This document shows, in pieces, positions 16,288 to 26,700 of a DNA stretch of 64,000 bases. This stretch comes from Actinokineospora globicatena (GTDB lineage: Bacteria > Actinomycetota > Actinomycetes > Mycobacteriales > Pseudonocardiaceae): contig NZ_JAMTCR010000002.1 in NCBI RefSeq assembly GCF_024171945.1, positions 186,001 through 250,000 on the forward strand, read 5' to 3'. The position numbers were made by a program, and so were the translations under genes. The notes beneath the pieces were generated by a model. That model was not told the origin of the DNA and made no database searches. It saw nothing but the letters and a program-made list of their open reading frames with translations. Position 1 is the first letter of the stretch. Every line of letters begins with the position of its first letter.

Positions 16288-16911
16288 TTCCACGTCCGCC
16301 CGGGTGAGACCGAAGTGGACGGAGTCGGTGAGCACGCCGAGGAGCAGGTGCTCCGGCCAGATCTTCTCGCCGCCGAGCCGCAGAGCCTCGCGGTGGCCCA
16401 GTTCCAGGGCCTTCTTGGCGGCGGCGGAGAACGGGATGGGGCCTTCGGTGGGTGACTCGCCGGTGCCGAGGTGGGACTTGGTGGTGGACTCGACGGCGGC
16501 CAGGTCCGGGACGAGCGCAGCGACATCGGGGTCCTGCAGGAGAGCCAGGAGCAGGTGACCGGGCTGGATCTCGGGCAGAGCGGTGGCGCGAGCCTGCTCC
16601 TGGGAGCGGATGACGACCTGGCGGGCGCCGTCGGTGTAGCGGGCGAAGATCCGGATGTCGGCCTCGCCGGTCGCGGGTTCGTTGGGCACGAACCGCTTCT
16701 GCGCGGCCTGCTTGGTGACGCCGAGGCTGTCGCCGATGGTGGTCCACGACGCGCCGGAGCGGCGGGCGCGGTCGACGAAGTGGCCGATCAGGTGGTCGGT
16801 CACCTCGTCGAGGTGGCGGCCGAGCAGCGCGGCCTCGCTGAGCCGCTCGAGCGGGTCGTCGGCGCGGGCCTCGATGGCGGCGATCAGGTCGTCGAGCCGG
16901 GGTGCGTTCAT
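16264..16911 (-). CDS. Clp N-terminal-domain protein with HTH
   Basis: 215 residues. Residues about 45-75 contain RSGASWTTIGDSLGVTKQAAQKRF, a helix-turn-helix; residues about 95-215 contain two Clp_N repeats (LPEIQPGHLLLALLQDPD and EKIWPEHLLLGVLTDS). No AAA+ domain is present. Proteins of this type are common in actinobacteria and could be adaptors or regulators related to Clp proteolysis. The two operator palindromes immediately upstream suggest autoregulation through its own HTH (inference). The -10-like TAGAGT ends about 8 nt before the ATG, so the mRNA may be leaderless. Confidence 0.88.
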   Translation of the reverse strand: MNAPRLDDLIAAIEARADDPLERLSEAALLGRHLDEVTDHLIGHFVDRARRSGASWTTIGDSLGVTKQAAQKRFVPNEPATGEADIRIFARYTDGARQVVIRSQEQARATALPEIQPGHLLLALLQDPDVAALVPDLAAVESTTKSHLGTGESPTEGPIPFSAAAKKALELGHREALRLGGEKIWPEHLLLGVLTDSVHFGLTRADVESALRARD

Positions 16912-16913
16912 GT

Positions 16914-16961
16914 CGTCAACTCTAGGTTGACGTTATACCGATCGTCAACCTTCAGTTGACG
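16914..16961 (-). promoter_or_regulatory. promoter overlapped by two CGTCAAC-N5-GTTGACG palindromes
   Basis: CGTCAACTCTAGGTTGACG (16914-16932) and CGTCAACCTTCAGTTGACG (16943-16961) are perfect 7-bp inverted repeats with 5-bp spacers, 29 bp apart centre to centre. On the minus strand a TTGACG (16948-16943) and TAGAGT (16924-16919) with an 18-bp spacer form a plausible sigma-A promoter; the palindromes cover both hexamers. The arrangement fits repression of the Clp-N/HTH gene. Confidence 0.8.
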
Positions 16962-16984
16962 CTGCCGCTAGTTAGGGTCGGCCG

Positions 16985-17794
16985 CTAGTTGACGCTGGCC
17001 GCGACCGCCCTGGCGTAGACGTCACCGGCGAGCGCCGAGTACTCGCGGCTGTGCCTGCTGAACCGCTCGAGCGACACCCCGCTGTTGACCTCCATGACCA
17101 GGTGCTCACCGTCGACCACCACGACGTCCACGGTGGCGAACCGGAGCCCGAGCGCGGCCATCGCGTCGCCGCCGACCTGGGTCAACTTGTCCACAGTGGA
17201 GGGATCGACGCAGACCTCGGGGGTGGCGCCGAGGTGCAGGTTGTGCCGCCACTCGCCGGTGTCGGTGCGCACCTTGCGGAAGGCCAGCAGCAGCTCGCCG
17301 TCGAGGAACACCGTGCGGTACTCGTCGTCGACCTCGAGGAACGGCGACCACGCCAACGCCCGGTACCGCTGGCTCAACTCCCGCACCGCCGCGTCGAGCT
17401 CGGAGGTGGTGTGCGCCAACAACACGCCGCGCCCCCCGGACTCCACATTGGGCTTCACCACGACCGGCAACTCCCGATCCCAGTTCACCGCGGGCGACCC
17501 GGTCCACCCCGGCCGCACCAACCGGTGCTCGACACACCCGATCTTCGCGGCCCGCAACAACACCGTCGTCGCAACCTTGTCATCCGCAGCCTTAGCCGAC
17601 GCAACGTTGTTCAACGGGAACGAGTACCCAATGATCAACCCCCGCGCCGCCCCCCGGCACAACTCCCCGATCCAATGCCCGCTGTGCCACGCGACCACCC
17701 CACCCAACTCAGCGATCGCCCGCTCCACATGCCGAACAAAGTGCCGATCAGTAATACTGGTCGACCCGGCCACATCGTCGAGAAAATCCTTCAC
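16985..17794 (-). CDS. ATP-grasp domain protein
   Basis: 269 residues, GTG start. Contains the ATP-grasp elements LPVVVKPNVESGGRGVLL (glycine-rich loop, about 110-127), SPFLEVDDEYRTVFLDGELLLAFRKV, and the metal-binding end VVVDGEHLVMEVNSGVSL (about 225-242; E and N as in the RimK-like subgroup). Such enzymes join a carboxylate to an amine or thiol with ATP. It is on the same strand as the RiPP genes but 316 bp beyond the phosphotransferase, with an Imm1-like remnant in between, so participation in that pathway is only possible. No partner gene overlaps it. Confidence 0.85.
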   Translation of the reverse strand: MKDFLDDVAGSTSITDRHFVRHVERAIAELGGVVAWHSGHWIGELCRGAARGLIIGYSFPLNNVASAKAADDKVATTVLLRAAKIGCVEHRLVRPGWTGSPAVNWDRELPVVVKPNVESGGRGVLLAHTTSELDAAVRELSQRYRALAWSPFLEVDDEYRTVFLDGELLLAFRKVRTDTGEWRHNLHLGATPEVCVDPSTVDKLTQVGGDAMAALGLRFATVDVVVVDGEHLVMEVNSGVSLERFSRHSREYSALAGDVYARAVAASVN

Positions 17795-17868
17795 CCACGC
17801 ACCCCGTGTCCAATACGCCCCTCACCGGACATCTTACCTCCCGAACCCCCGCCACGACTCGGCCCCCA

Positions 17869-18110
17869 TCAAGCACCAGACCGCGTCTTCCACCCCACCG
17901 ACACAGGACGATCCCCACCTTCAACGAATTCATCCACCGCGCGCACTACCGCCCGGTACGAGATCACGCTACGTGCGGGAATCAGCGTTTCGCCACCCTG
18001 GTAGTCGTAACTCAATACCTCATCAGCGGTGCCCTCCTGAGTTCGGCGTTGGGATTGCTGGGGAGTGTCCTCAGCCCCTACGTCGGTGGCCCGTCCTCGT
18101 TGCGGAAGTC
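17869..18110 (-). pseudogene. Imm1-family immunity protein remnant
   Basis: Minus-strand frame of 80 codons ending at TGA 17871-17869 with no plausible start. It reads ...ADEVLSYDYQGGETLIPARS, then VISYRAVVRAVDEFVEGGDRPVSVGW, which is the C-terminal pattern of Imm1 immunity proteins (Y-D-Y-x-G..., P..S.I....v..Av.eF...G.RP..v.W). The preceding part continues directly from the phosphotransferase stop: DFRNEDGPP is in another frame, so at least one frameshift separates the pieces. The 5' half is missing. The gap holding it (17795-18110) has no other gene. Confidence 0.6.
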
Positions 18111-18989
18111 CTAGATCCTGCTCAGCGCAGCTTCGCCGATCTCGCGTAGCGAAGTCTGCAACGCGTCGACGTCGCTGCCGCTGCCGTAGTTGGCCAGGTA
18201 CCGCACGGCTACCGAGAGCAGTGCGAACTGGCCGGTACTGGTGTCGAGCACGTCAGCGAACGTGTCGTGCACACGGTCCGCGATGGCCGGCACGAGCAGG
18301 CTGTTGCAGTACAGCGTGGCGGCGTCGTAGCCCGCTGGGGCCCGGCGCCAGGATTCCCAGTCGAGGAAGGTGAGGTCGGGGCCGGTCAGGTTGCCCCAGT
18401 GCAGGTCCGCGTGAGCGGTCGTCCACGTCAGGTCGTCGAACTGGTCGAGGTCGAGTCGGTGATCGAACTCCCGCTCGACCCCGCGCACCGCGAAGCCGAT
18501 CGAGTCGACTGGATCGCCCTGCGGCGCAGGGTGCGCGGCCAAGGCCATGAGCCCGGTCCGCAGGTCGGACCACCACTGGTCCGGCAGGACCGGTTCAGCG
18601 AAGAGCACCCCGTCCGCAGCGATGGTGGAACCACTGGCCAGGGTCATGACCTCAGCTCGGAGACGGCGGCCGTTGAGGTAGTCGTCCCGGTTCTGCCAGT
18701 CCTGCCAGCGCAGGACATGTGGCTTGGGAACGCCTCTGATGGCGTTCGCCTCCACGTTGCCGTCCCACCGGCAGGCGGGCAGGTAGTCCGGATCCTCCAG
18801 CACGACACGCAGCCACACGTCGGTGTCTCCGTCGCGGGCCACCGTTCCCGCCGAACGCATGTCGTAGGTGTTCACCACGTCACCGTTCGAGGGTTCGACG
18901 CCGACCAGTCGAGCCGCGGCCTGGAGTTGTCCGGCCAGCCACAACCGGCGTTCCTCCACGGCCAGCTCTACTTCTTCGTCGGTCAACAC
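18111..18989 (-). CDS. APH-like phosphotransferase in RiPP locus
   Basis: 292 residues, GTG start. The kinase catalytic loop is TTAHADLHWGNL (H193, D195, N200), followed by TFLDWESW with the metal-binding D210: the aminoglycoside-phosphotransferase/choline-kinase signature. The N-terminal lobe is divergent, with no obvious glycine-rich loop. It starts 17 bp after the precursor-peptide stop on the same strand and is likely co-transcribed. It may phosphorylate the modified peptide or a small molecule, or provide self-protection; none of these can be decided from sequence. Confidence 0.8.
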   Translation of the reverse strand: MLTDEEVELAVEERRLWLAGQLQAAARLVGVEPSNGDVVNTYDMRSAGTVARDGDTDVWLRVVLEDPDYLPACRWDGNVEANAIRGVPKPHVLRWQDWQNRDDYLNGRRLRAEVMTLASGSTIAADGVLFAEPVLPDQWWSDLRTGLMALAAHPAPQGDPVDSIGFAVRGVEREFDHRLDLDQFDDLTWTTAHADLHWGNLTGPDLTFLDWESWRRAPAGYDAATLYCNSLLVPAIADRVHDTFADVLDTSTGQFALLSVAVRYLANYGSGSDVDALQTSLREIGEAALSRI

Positions 18990-19006
18990 CGATCACCTTC
19001 CGCAGG

Positions 19007-19168
19007 CTAGTTCTTGGTGAACTGCCCGTCCTTGTAGTGGCTCTGGCCCCGTCGGCCCCACTCTGTCATCCGCGTTCCGGTGGCGCTTCCCGGCACCTGG
19101 TGCCGGGCGATCAGCCGTGCGAGCGCGGGCGGCTTGGGCCTGCGCAGGAGTTCGTCAAGAACGGTCAT
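19007..19168 (-). CDS. RiPP precursor peptide, probable triceptide (cyclophane) type
   Basis: 53 residues. The ATG overlaps the radical SAM gene stop as ATGA (19168-19165), so translation is coupled. The N-terminal 30 residues (MTVLDELLRRPKPPALARLI...) look like a leader; the C-terminal 19 residues TEWGRRGQSHYKDGQFTKN hold three aromatic-x-x(basic/acidic) motifs, W-G-R, Y-K-D and F-T-K, the pattern of three-residue cyclophanes made by radical SAM/SPASM maturases. It resembles actinobacterial multi-cyclophane (AmcA-type) precursors, but I cannot confirm family membership without a search. Confidence 0.82.
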   Translation of the reverse strand: MTVLDELLRRPKPPALARLIARHQVPGSATGTRMTEWGRRGQSHYKDGQFTKN

Positions 19169-20292
19169 GGGGTGTCCTCCCGTAGTAACTCGGCAAGCGC
19201 CAGGGCAGGCGCTTGGAAAGCCACCTGGCAGTGGCTCGTTTCTGTGGCGGTGAAGGTCTGGTGCTCGAAGTACCGGTTTCCGGCGTGAGCACCCTGGCAG
19301 TAGTCCCAGAACTGGCAGGACTGCTTGCAGGCGTCCAGCCCGTCAAGGAACTCCCGCACGTACGGGACCCGCGTCACGTCTTCCAGCAGCGTTGACAACG
19401 GCGTGTCGACGACATTGCCCACGATGAAGTCGTTGTACCGCTTGTCGTGAACACCGAGCAGTTCCGGCGACAGCAGCACGACGTCGCCGTTCCAACTGAT
19501 CGTCGGGATCAAGTCGTGTCGGCCGTCAGCCTTGCGAATCTCGGTGTCGTAGGACAGGAACTTGGCCATGTTGTCGACTTCCCGGATCGTCATATCCGGG
19601 TGCTCCGCAGTCCACTCGAACGCATCTCGCCAGAAGCGCTGGGCTTGGTCGATCTCCGGTGTGGTGCCGCTGACGTTGGCCGCTTCCTTCGCCTCGACGT
19701 TGAGCCCGACCCAGTGGCAGCCGAGATCAGCGAAGAAGTCCAGGGTCTCCACCGCCCGGGTCGTTCCCTCGATCGTGACGACCGCGAGCGTGGTGAACGG
19801 CAGGCCGTGTTCTTTCAGCTTCTCAATGCCCCTGATGATCCGGGAGAACACAGGCCGCCCACCGCGATCGACGCGGTTGTGGTTCGTGTGTTCCGGGCCG
19901 TCGATGCTGACGCCGACGTCGATCTCGTAGCGCCTGAACAGGTCGCACCACGCGTCGTTGATGAGTATCGCGCCGGTCTGGACTCGCTGGACGACTTTGC
20001 CAGCCGCCCGCAACGGCTCGAACGGCTGTAGCAACTCCTCGAACTTGTCGACACCGACCGCCAGCGGCTCCCCACCGTGCCACACGATCTCGACCGGCTT
20101 GTCCGTGAACCAGTCGTCGGCCATGCCGCGGACGATTGCCTCCACGGTGTCGACCGACAGGTCTTTCTTGCGGTGGCGGTTCGGCAGATAGCAATACCCG
20201 CAGTCCATCGGGCAGAAGGTGGTCGGCTGCAAGATCATCGTGTTCGGGCTGGGAGTCAGCCAGGTCTTGGCCAACCTCCGGTAGTCGGTCAT
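19165..20292 (-). CDS. radical SAM/SPASM peptide maturase (probable cyclophane-forming)
   Basis: 375 residues. The radical SAM cluster motif is C27-x3-C31-x2-C34 (CPMDCGYC), preceded by MILQPTTF as is usual for SPASM peptide maturases. EIVWHGGEPL is the SAM-binding GGE motif. C-terminal cysteines C322, C326, C332 and C355 (CKQSCQFWDYC...C) match a SPASM auxiliary-cluster domain. It should install crosslinks on the peptide encoded immediately downstream, probably C-C bonds between aromatic rings and the beta-carbon two residues on (family knowledge plus inference). ATG 20292 lies 58 bp after the XRE regulator stop. Confidence 0.92.
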   Translation of the reverse strand: MTDYRRLAKTWLTPSPNTMILQPTTFCPMDCGYCYLPNRHRKKDLSVDTVEAIVRGMADDWFTDKPVEIVWHGGEPLAVGVDKFEELLQPFEPLRAAGKVVQRVQTGAILINDAWCDLFRRYEIDVGVSIDGPEHTNHNRVDRGGRPVFSRIIRGIEKLKEHGLPFTTLAVVTIEGTTRAVETLDFFADLGCHWVGLNVEAKEAANVSGTTPEIDQAQRFWRDAFEWTAEHPDMTIREVDNMAKFLSYDTEIRKADGRHDLIPTISWNGDVVLLSPELLGVHDKRYNDFIVGNVVDTPLSTLLEDVTRVPYVREFLDGLDACKQSCQFWDYCQGAHAGNRYFEHQTFTATETSHCQVAFQAPALALAELLREDTP

Positions 20293-20333
20293 ACCCTGAA
20301 CCTAAGGCCGCTACCGGTCGGTATTCCGGTCTC

Positions 20334-20358
20334 TCAGACCGAGTTGTCCGTCAGACCG
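20334..20358 (-). promoter_or_regulatory. direct repeats TCAGACCG, candidate regulator operator
   Basis: TCAGACCG occurs at 20334-20341 and again at 20351-20358, the second covering the XRE gene stop; GGTCTCTCAGACC at 20328-20340 is also an inverted repeat. The site is in the 58-bp gap before the radical SAM gene. A role as operator for the adjacent XRE protein is inference. Confidence 0.4.
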
Positions 20359-21544
20359 GGATGCCGAGCTGCTCGGCGAGCGCAGCTCCTTGACGGGCGG
20401 CGTTGGCGCGGCCCTGTCGCACGATCGCGTGCACGACCGCGTGCGCTGCCGGGCGGTGCAGCACGTCTTCCGGTGCGGTGCCGTTCGCGGTCTGCACCGC
20501 GACCAGGGCACCGTGGTAGTCCCTCCGCTGCACGTAGCCCCGGGCTTGATCGAGGAGAAACGCGACCCTCCGCTCAATCGACATGCCGCCCGGGGGATCA
20601 ACGGTTTCAGCCAGTCGCAACGCTTGCGCTACCTCGCCGCTCTCGAGTTCAAGGCTGACCACGTGCATGGCGACGCTGGTCGGGCCGAAAGCGGTCCACG
20701 CGGTGTTTCGCTCGCCGGTAACGGACGCGATCTTCGCGGCCTCGCTCAACTGCTCGCGCGCGAGCCAGGGGTTTCCAGCGCGCGCCTGTACCACCGACCC
20801 GACAGACAACAGCGCACCTTGAATCGCGAGCCCATCCAGGGTCGCTGCCTGGTCGCTCTCGCGTATCGCCGCGATGGCGTGGGCGACCACGGTTTCGGCG
20901 CCGTCAGCCTGCTTGTCCGCGAGCAGGACGTGCGCCATGTTCCACGCCGCCGCAGCCCTCAGCGTGGGGCTCCCGGCGTTCTCTGACGCCCGTACCGCCC
21001 GGTCCGCGGCCAGCAGTGCGGAGTCCAGGCGACCGATCCGCTTCGAGACCGTGCGCACCAGGCCGTACAACTCGACGGCACACGCGTTGGAGCGGTTCCC
21101 GGGCTGCTCTCGTAGGACGTGTTCGGCATCGGCGATGAGACCGGGCAGGACCCCGGTCAAGTCGGTGTACCTGCTGGGCGACCGTTGCCACGTACGCCAG
21201 GCTTCTCGGATTCGCCTGCCGATCTCCAGCCCGTTGACGGGTTCAGCGGGCCTGGTGATCGGCACCGTGAGCGCCCGGTGGATCTCTGTGGAGCCCGGCC
21301 GAGCTACCAACCTCCGCGCTGGTCGGACCGTGGCAGGCGGCAGCAGATCACTGGCTGGTCGACGCAGTGACCGGGCAAGAGCGAGCAGGACCGGGAGCGT
21401 GGGGAGCTTCCGACCACGCTCGACCTGGTACAGGTAGTCAGCGGTGATGCCGCTCAGACCAGCGACAACCTCACGCGTCTGCCGGTTGGCCAGGCGGATC
21501 TGCCGCACCCGGTTGCCGACCTCGTGCGCCAGTTCGTCATCCAC
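20351..21544 (-). CDS. XRE-family HTH regulator with TPR-like C-terminus
   Basis: 397 residues from GTG 21544 (a C-tract complement GGGGG lies 5 nt upstream; GTG 21547 is the alternative and longer upstream codons lack support). Residues about 8-65 form the XRE domain: GNRVRQIRLANRQTREVVAGLSGITADYLYQVERGRKLPT. The remainder is all-helical with repeated A-x-x-W/A-L-x-A patterns like tetratricopeptide repeats, as in large actinobacterial cytoplasmic regulators. It precedes the radical SAM gene on the same strand and probably controls the RiPP genes. Confidence 0.85.
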   Translation of the reverse strand: MDDELAHEVGNRVRQIRLANRQTREVVAGLSGITADYLYQVERGRKLPTLPVLLALARSLRRPASDLLPPATVRPARRLVARPGSTEIHRALTVPITRPAEPVNGLEIGRRIREAWRTWQRSPSRYTDLTGVLPGLIADAEHVLREQPGNRSNACAVELYGLVRTVSKRIGRLDSALLAADRAVRASENAGSPTLRAAAAWNMAHVLLADKQADGAETVVAHAIAAIRESDQAATLDGLAIQGALLSVGSVVQARAGNPWLAREQLSEAAKIASVTGERNTAWTAFGPTSVAMHVVSLELESGEVAQALRLAETVDPPGGMSIERRVAFLLDQARGYVQRRDYHGALVAVQTANGTAPEDVLHRPAAHAVVHAIVRQGRANAARQGAALAEQLGIPV

Positions 21545-21597
21545 CACAACCCCCGCACACCACGTAGCCGTGGGTACACGGTGGCAGAATCCCGGGC

Positions 21598-22300
21598 ATG
21601 TCGGGTACCGGTTCCGCCTCATCCACACCGCGCTACCTGGTGCTCTGGGACGTCGACCACACGTTGATCGAGACCCGTGGAGCGGGACGCCGGTTCTTCG
21701 AGCAGGCGTTCCAGGCCGCGACCGGTCGTCCGCTCGCCAACCGGGCGAACATCTCCGGTCGCACCGAACTCGACATCATCAGGGAAAGCCTGAACGTCAA
21801 CGGCATCGAGCCGAATGAAGACCGGGTGGCGGAAGTTGCCACCGCACTAGTGCGCCAATACGAGCATGGGCGCGACGAACTGGCCGACACCGGGCGAGCA
21901 CTACCAGGCGCACGGGAAGCGCTTCAAGCGCTCGGAGGCGACCCGGCGGTCTTCCAAACAGTACTGACCGGCAACCTGCCAGAAGCCGCCAGAGTGAAGC
22001 TCGAAGTGTTCGACCTGGCGAAGTACCTGGACCTCAGCTCAGGCGCTTACGGTGCGGACCATGAGGAACGCGCCGCATTGGTCGCCGTAGCACGGGAGCG
22101 GGCCGCAGCGCGGTTCGGCTCCGGCTTCGACGGCCACGACACCGTGCTCATCGGCGACACACCGGGCGACGTAGCGGCGGCAACCGCCACCGGCGCGCGG
22201 GTCATCGGGGTCACCACCGGCAAGTTCGACGCCGCCGCGCTACGGGGCGCGGACACCGTGATCGGCTCACTGGAGGAGTTCAGTCCGAACCTGATTCCGC

Positions 22301-22311
<11 letters not shown>
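21598..22311 (+). CDS. HAD-superfamily phosphatase
   Basis: 237 residues. Motif I WDVDHTLI (D-x-D-x-T), motif II VLTGN, a lysine in AARVKLEVF and motif IV VLIGDTPGDV define a HAD hydrolase with an alpha-helical C1 cap, near the phosphoglycolate-phosphatase subgroup. Substrate unknown. It diverges from the XRE regulator with a 53-bp gap and its stop overlaps the convergent ychF stop by 11 bp. A link to the RiPP locus is possible only from the shared divergent promoter region. Confidence 0.9.
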
Positions 22312-23374
<1,063 letters not shown>

Positions 23375-23714
23375 GGTTGCTGAGTCTACGGACCGCCCCG
23401 GAGGATGCCCGACCGCCCGGTCGTGTGCGAAATAGTTACCAACACCGTTCACAGATTTGACTACTAAACGATGTATGTCCGGGGCTCTTCATACGCAGCA
23501 AAGCCCCCGTTCGCCTGGTAACGAGCTGGCCACTTGCGACGATGCGAGCACACTGCGTGCCAAAACGTCTAGACCCACTCGACCGGATTAGCCCAAATGG
23601 ACGCTAGTCACCGAGACGGTCGCGAAGAACACTCCGTGAGCGCCCCCGCGCTCGTCCACCGACCGGAGGTCAAGGGGCGCGCCCAGCTCACCCGCTGAGG
23701 AAGAAGGAAGTGGG

Positions 23715-26700
23715 ATGATTCAACCCCCCAGGCGACGGCGTGGCCGGATCGCACTCGGGATGGCGTTCACCACCGCGGTGGCAGGCGCTGTGCTGACGAC
23801 GATCCCCACTGCCAACGCGGCGCCCGCCCAGGTCCCCACCGAAGAGGGCCCCGGCATCGGCAAGCACGACCAAGAACTGCTGGCGAAGGCGCAGCAGGCC
23901 GGTGAGAAGACCGTCAAGGTCCTCATCGCGACGAAGGACGGCGACGCCGCCCGGCACGTCGACGAGCTCACCAAGGCTGGCGCCAAGGTCGAGTACCGCG
24001 AGGACGAGATCGGCTACGTCCGCGCCGAGGTCGCGGTGGACAAGGTCACCAAGCTGGCCAAGCTGCCCGGCGTGCAGGCGCTCGACCTGGACGAGAACAT
24101 CGCGCTCGACGACCCGCGCCCCACCGGCCAGGTCGACCCGACCCCGCAGCCCGCCCCCGGTCCGAGCACCCCGCGGGTCAACCCGTACATGCCGATCGGC
24201 GACATCAACGCGGCGCAGTTCGTCAACGAGCACCCCACCTGGGACGGCCGCGGCACCACCGTCGCCATCGTCGACAGCGGCATCGACCTCGACCACCCGG
24301 CGCTGAACAAGACCAGCACCGGCGAGCGCAAGGTCACCGACTGGGTCACCTACACCGACCCGACCTTCACCGACGGCGTCAACAACGACGACGACCCGAC
24401 GTGGATCCAGATGTCCACGCCGACCACCGGCCCGGAGAACGGCCTGCCCAACGAGTCGGGCGCGCTGCGCTACGGCGTGTTCAACGAGCGCGACGCCCGC
24501 CTCGGCGGCGAGGTCGGCTCGGACGTCAACCGCGACGGCAACCCCGCGGGCAGCAACGGCCTGTTCGGCGTGCTGTGGAACCCGGCCACCGGGACCGTCT
24601 GGGTGGACACCAACCAGAACAAGAACTTCGGTGACGACCAGGCCCTGACCGACTACAAGGTCAAGTACGACATCGGCACCTTCGGCAAGGACAACCCGGC
24701 CACCCCGGTCAAGGAGTCCATGCCGTTCGTCGTGCAGACCGACGTGGCCAACAACGTGGTCAACATCGGCATCGTCTCCGGCGCGCACGGCTCGCACGTC
24801 GCGGGCATCGTCGCCGGTAACCGCCTCTTCGGCGGCACCGTCAACGGCGCGGCCCCCGGCGCGAAGCTCGTCTCCGTCCGGGTCTGCCTGTTCGTCACCG
24901 GCTGCACCAACCACGCGCTGCTCGAGGGCATGATCTACTCCGCCCGCGACGCCGGTGCCGACGTGATCAACATGTCGATCGGCGGCCTGCCCGCCCTCAA
25001 CGACGCCAACAACGCGCGCGCCGAGCTCTACGACCGGCTCATCGACACCTACAACGTCCAGATGTTCATCTCCGCTGGCAACTCCGGCGCGGGCGTGAAC
25101 ACCGTGGGCGACCCGTCGGTGGCCACCAAGGTCCTCTCCGTGGGCTCCTACATCACCAAGGAGACCTGGAAGAGCAACTACGGCTCGGACCTGGGTCGCG
25201 CGGAGAGCCTGCACGGCTTCTCCTCCCGCGGTCCGCGCGAGGACGGCGGCTTCAAGCCCGACATCATCGCGCCCGGCTCGGCGATCTCCACCGTGCCGAC
25301 CTGGCAGGCGGGCCAGCCGGTCCCCGGCACCTACACCCTGCCCCCCGGCTACGCGCAGTTCAACGGCACCTCGATGGCCTCGCCGCAGGCAGCCGGTGCC
25401 GCCGCGCTGCTGGTGAGCGCCGCGAAGGCGAAGAACGTCTCGCACACCGCCGCGCAGATCCGCACCGCGTTCCGCTCGACGGCCCGCTTCGTCGACGGCC
25501 TGGGCGCCTACGAGCAGGGCAACGGCCTGATCGACACCAAGAAGGCCTGGAACCTGCTCAAGGACAACCCCAAGCAGACCGACATCTCGGCCAAGGTCCC
25601 GGTCAACACCGCCCTGTCCCCGCTGCTCAAGACCCCGGGCATCGGCACGGGCATCTACGACCGCGAGGGCGTCAAGACCGGTGACCGCTACACCCGGACC
25701 TACACCTTCAAGCGCACCACCGGTTCGGACTACCCGGTGACCTACCAGGTCAAGTGGGTCGGCAACGACGGCACCTTCAGCTCGCTGCCGGTCGTCACGC
25801 TGCCGAAGAACGCCGACGTCAAGTTCACCGTGACGATCAACCCGCGCTCGGCGGGCATCCACTCGGCGATCCTGAACCTGGACAGCCCGCTCACCTCGGG
25901 CATCGAGGCGCAGACGCTGAACACCGTGATCGCGGCCGAGGACTTCACCTCGGCCAACGGCTACTCCGTGCGCAAGGGCGGCCAGCTGGGTCGCAACGAG
26001 GTCGCGAAGTTCTACTACCGCGTCCCCGCCAACACCCCGGCGTTCAAGGTCGACCTGCAGGGCGGCGGCACCGGTGCCGGTGCGGGCCAGCTGCGCTTCC
26101 TGCGCTTCCACCCGTACGGCGTGGGCATCGAGGCCAACTCCTCGACCAACTGCTACAACCCGCCGGTCGCGGGCTGTGACGCGGGTAGCCCCACCAGCCG
26201 CACGGTGACCAACCCGCAGGCCGGTGTCTGGGAGGTCGTGGTCGAGGCCCGGCGCACCTCGGACACCGCGTTCGCGCCGTTCACGCTGACCACCTCGGTC
26301 CTCGGCGCGTCGGTCACCCCGAACCCCGACACGATCGCCTCGGCGACCAAGGGGACCCCGGTTGTGCGCAGCTACACGCTGAAGAACCTGTTCGGCGCGT
26401 TCACCGGCAAGGCGAACGGCACCGCGCTGGGCAGCGCGAAGCTGGGTCAGCTGAGCATCACCGACGGGCAGAACCAGCAGTACCCCGTGGTGGTCCCGGC
26501 AGGCTCGACCTCGCTGCGGGCCAAGATCGGCAAGACCTCCGACGTGGGTGCGGACCTGGACCTCGCGGTCTACAACTGCACCTCGGGCAGCTGCGTCCTC
26601 GCGGGCCAGCAGGCCGACGGTGACTCGGAGGAAGAGGTGACCATCGCCAACCCGGCGGCGGGCACCTGGATCGTCCTGGTGCAGGGTTACGCGGTGCCCG

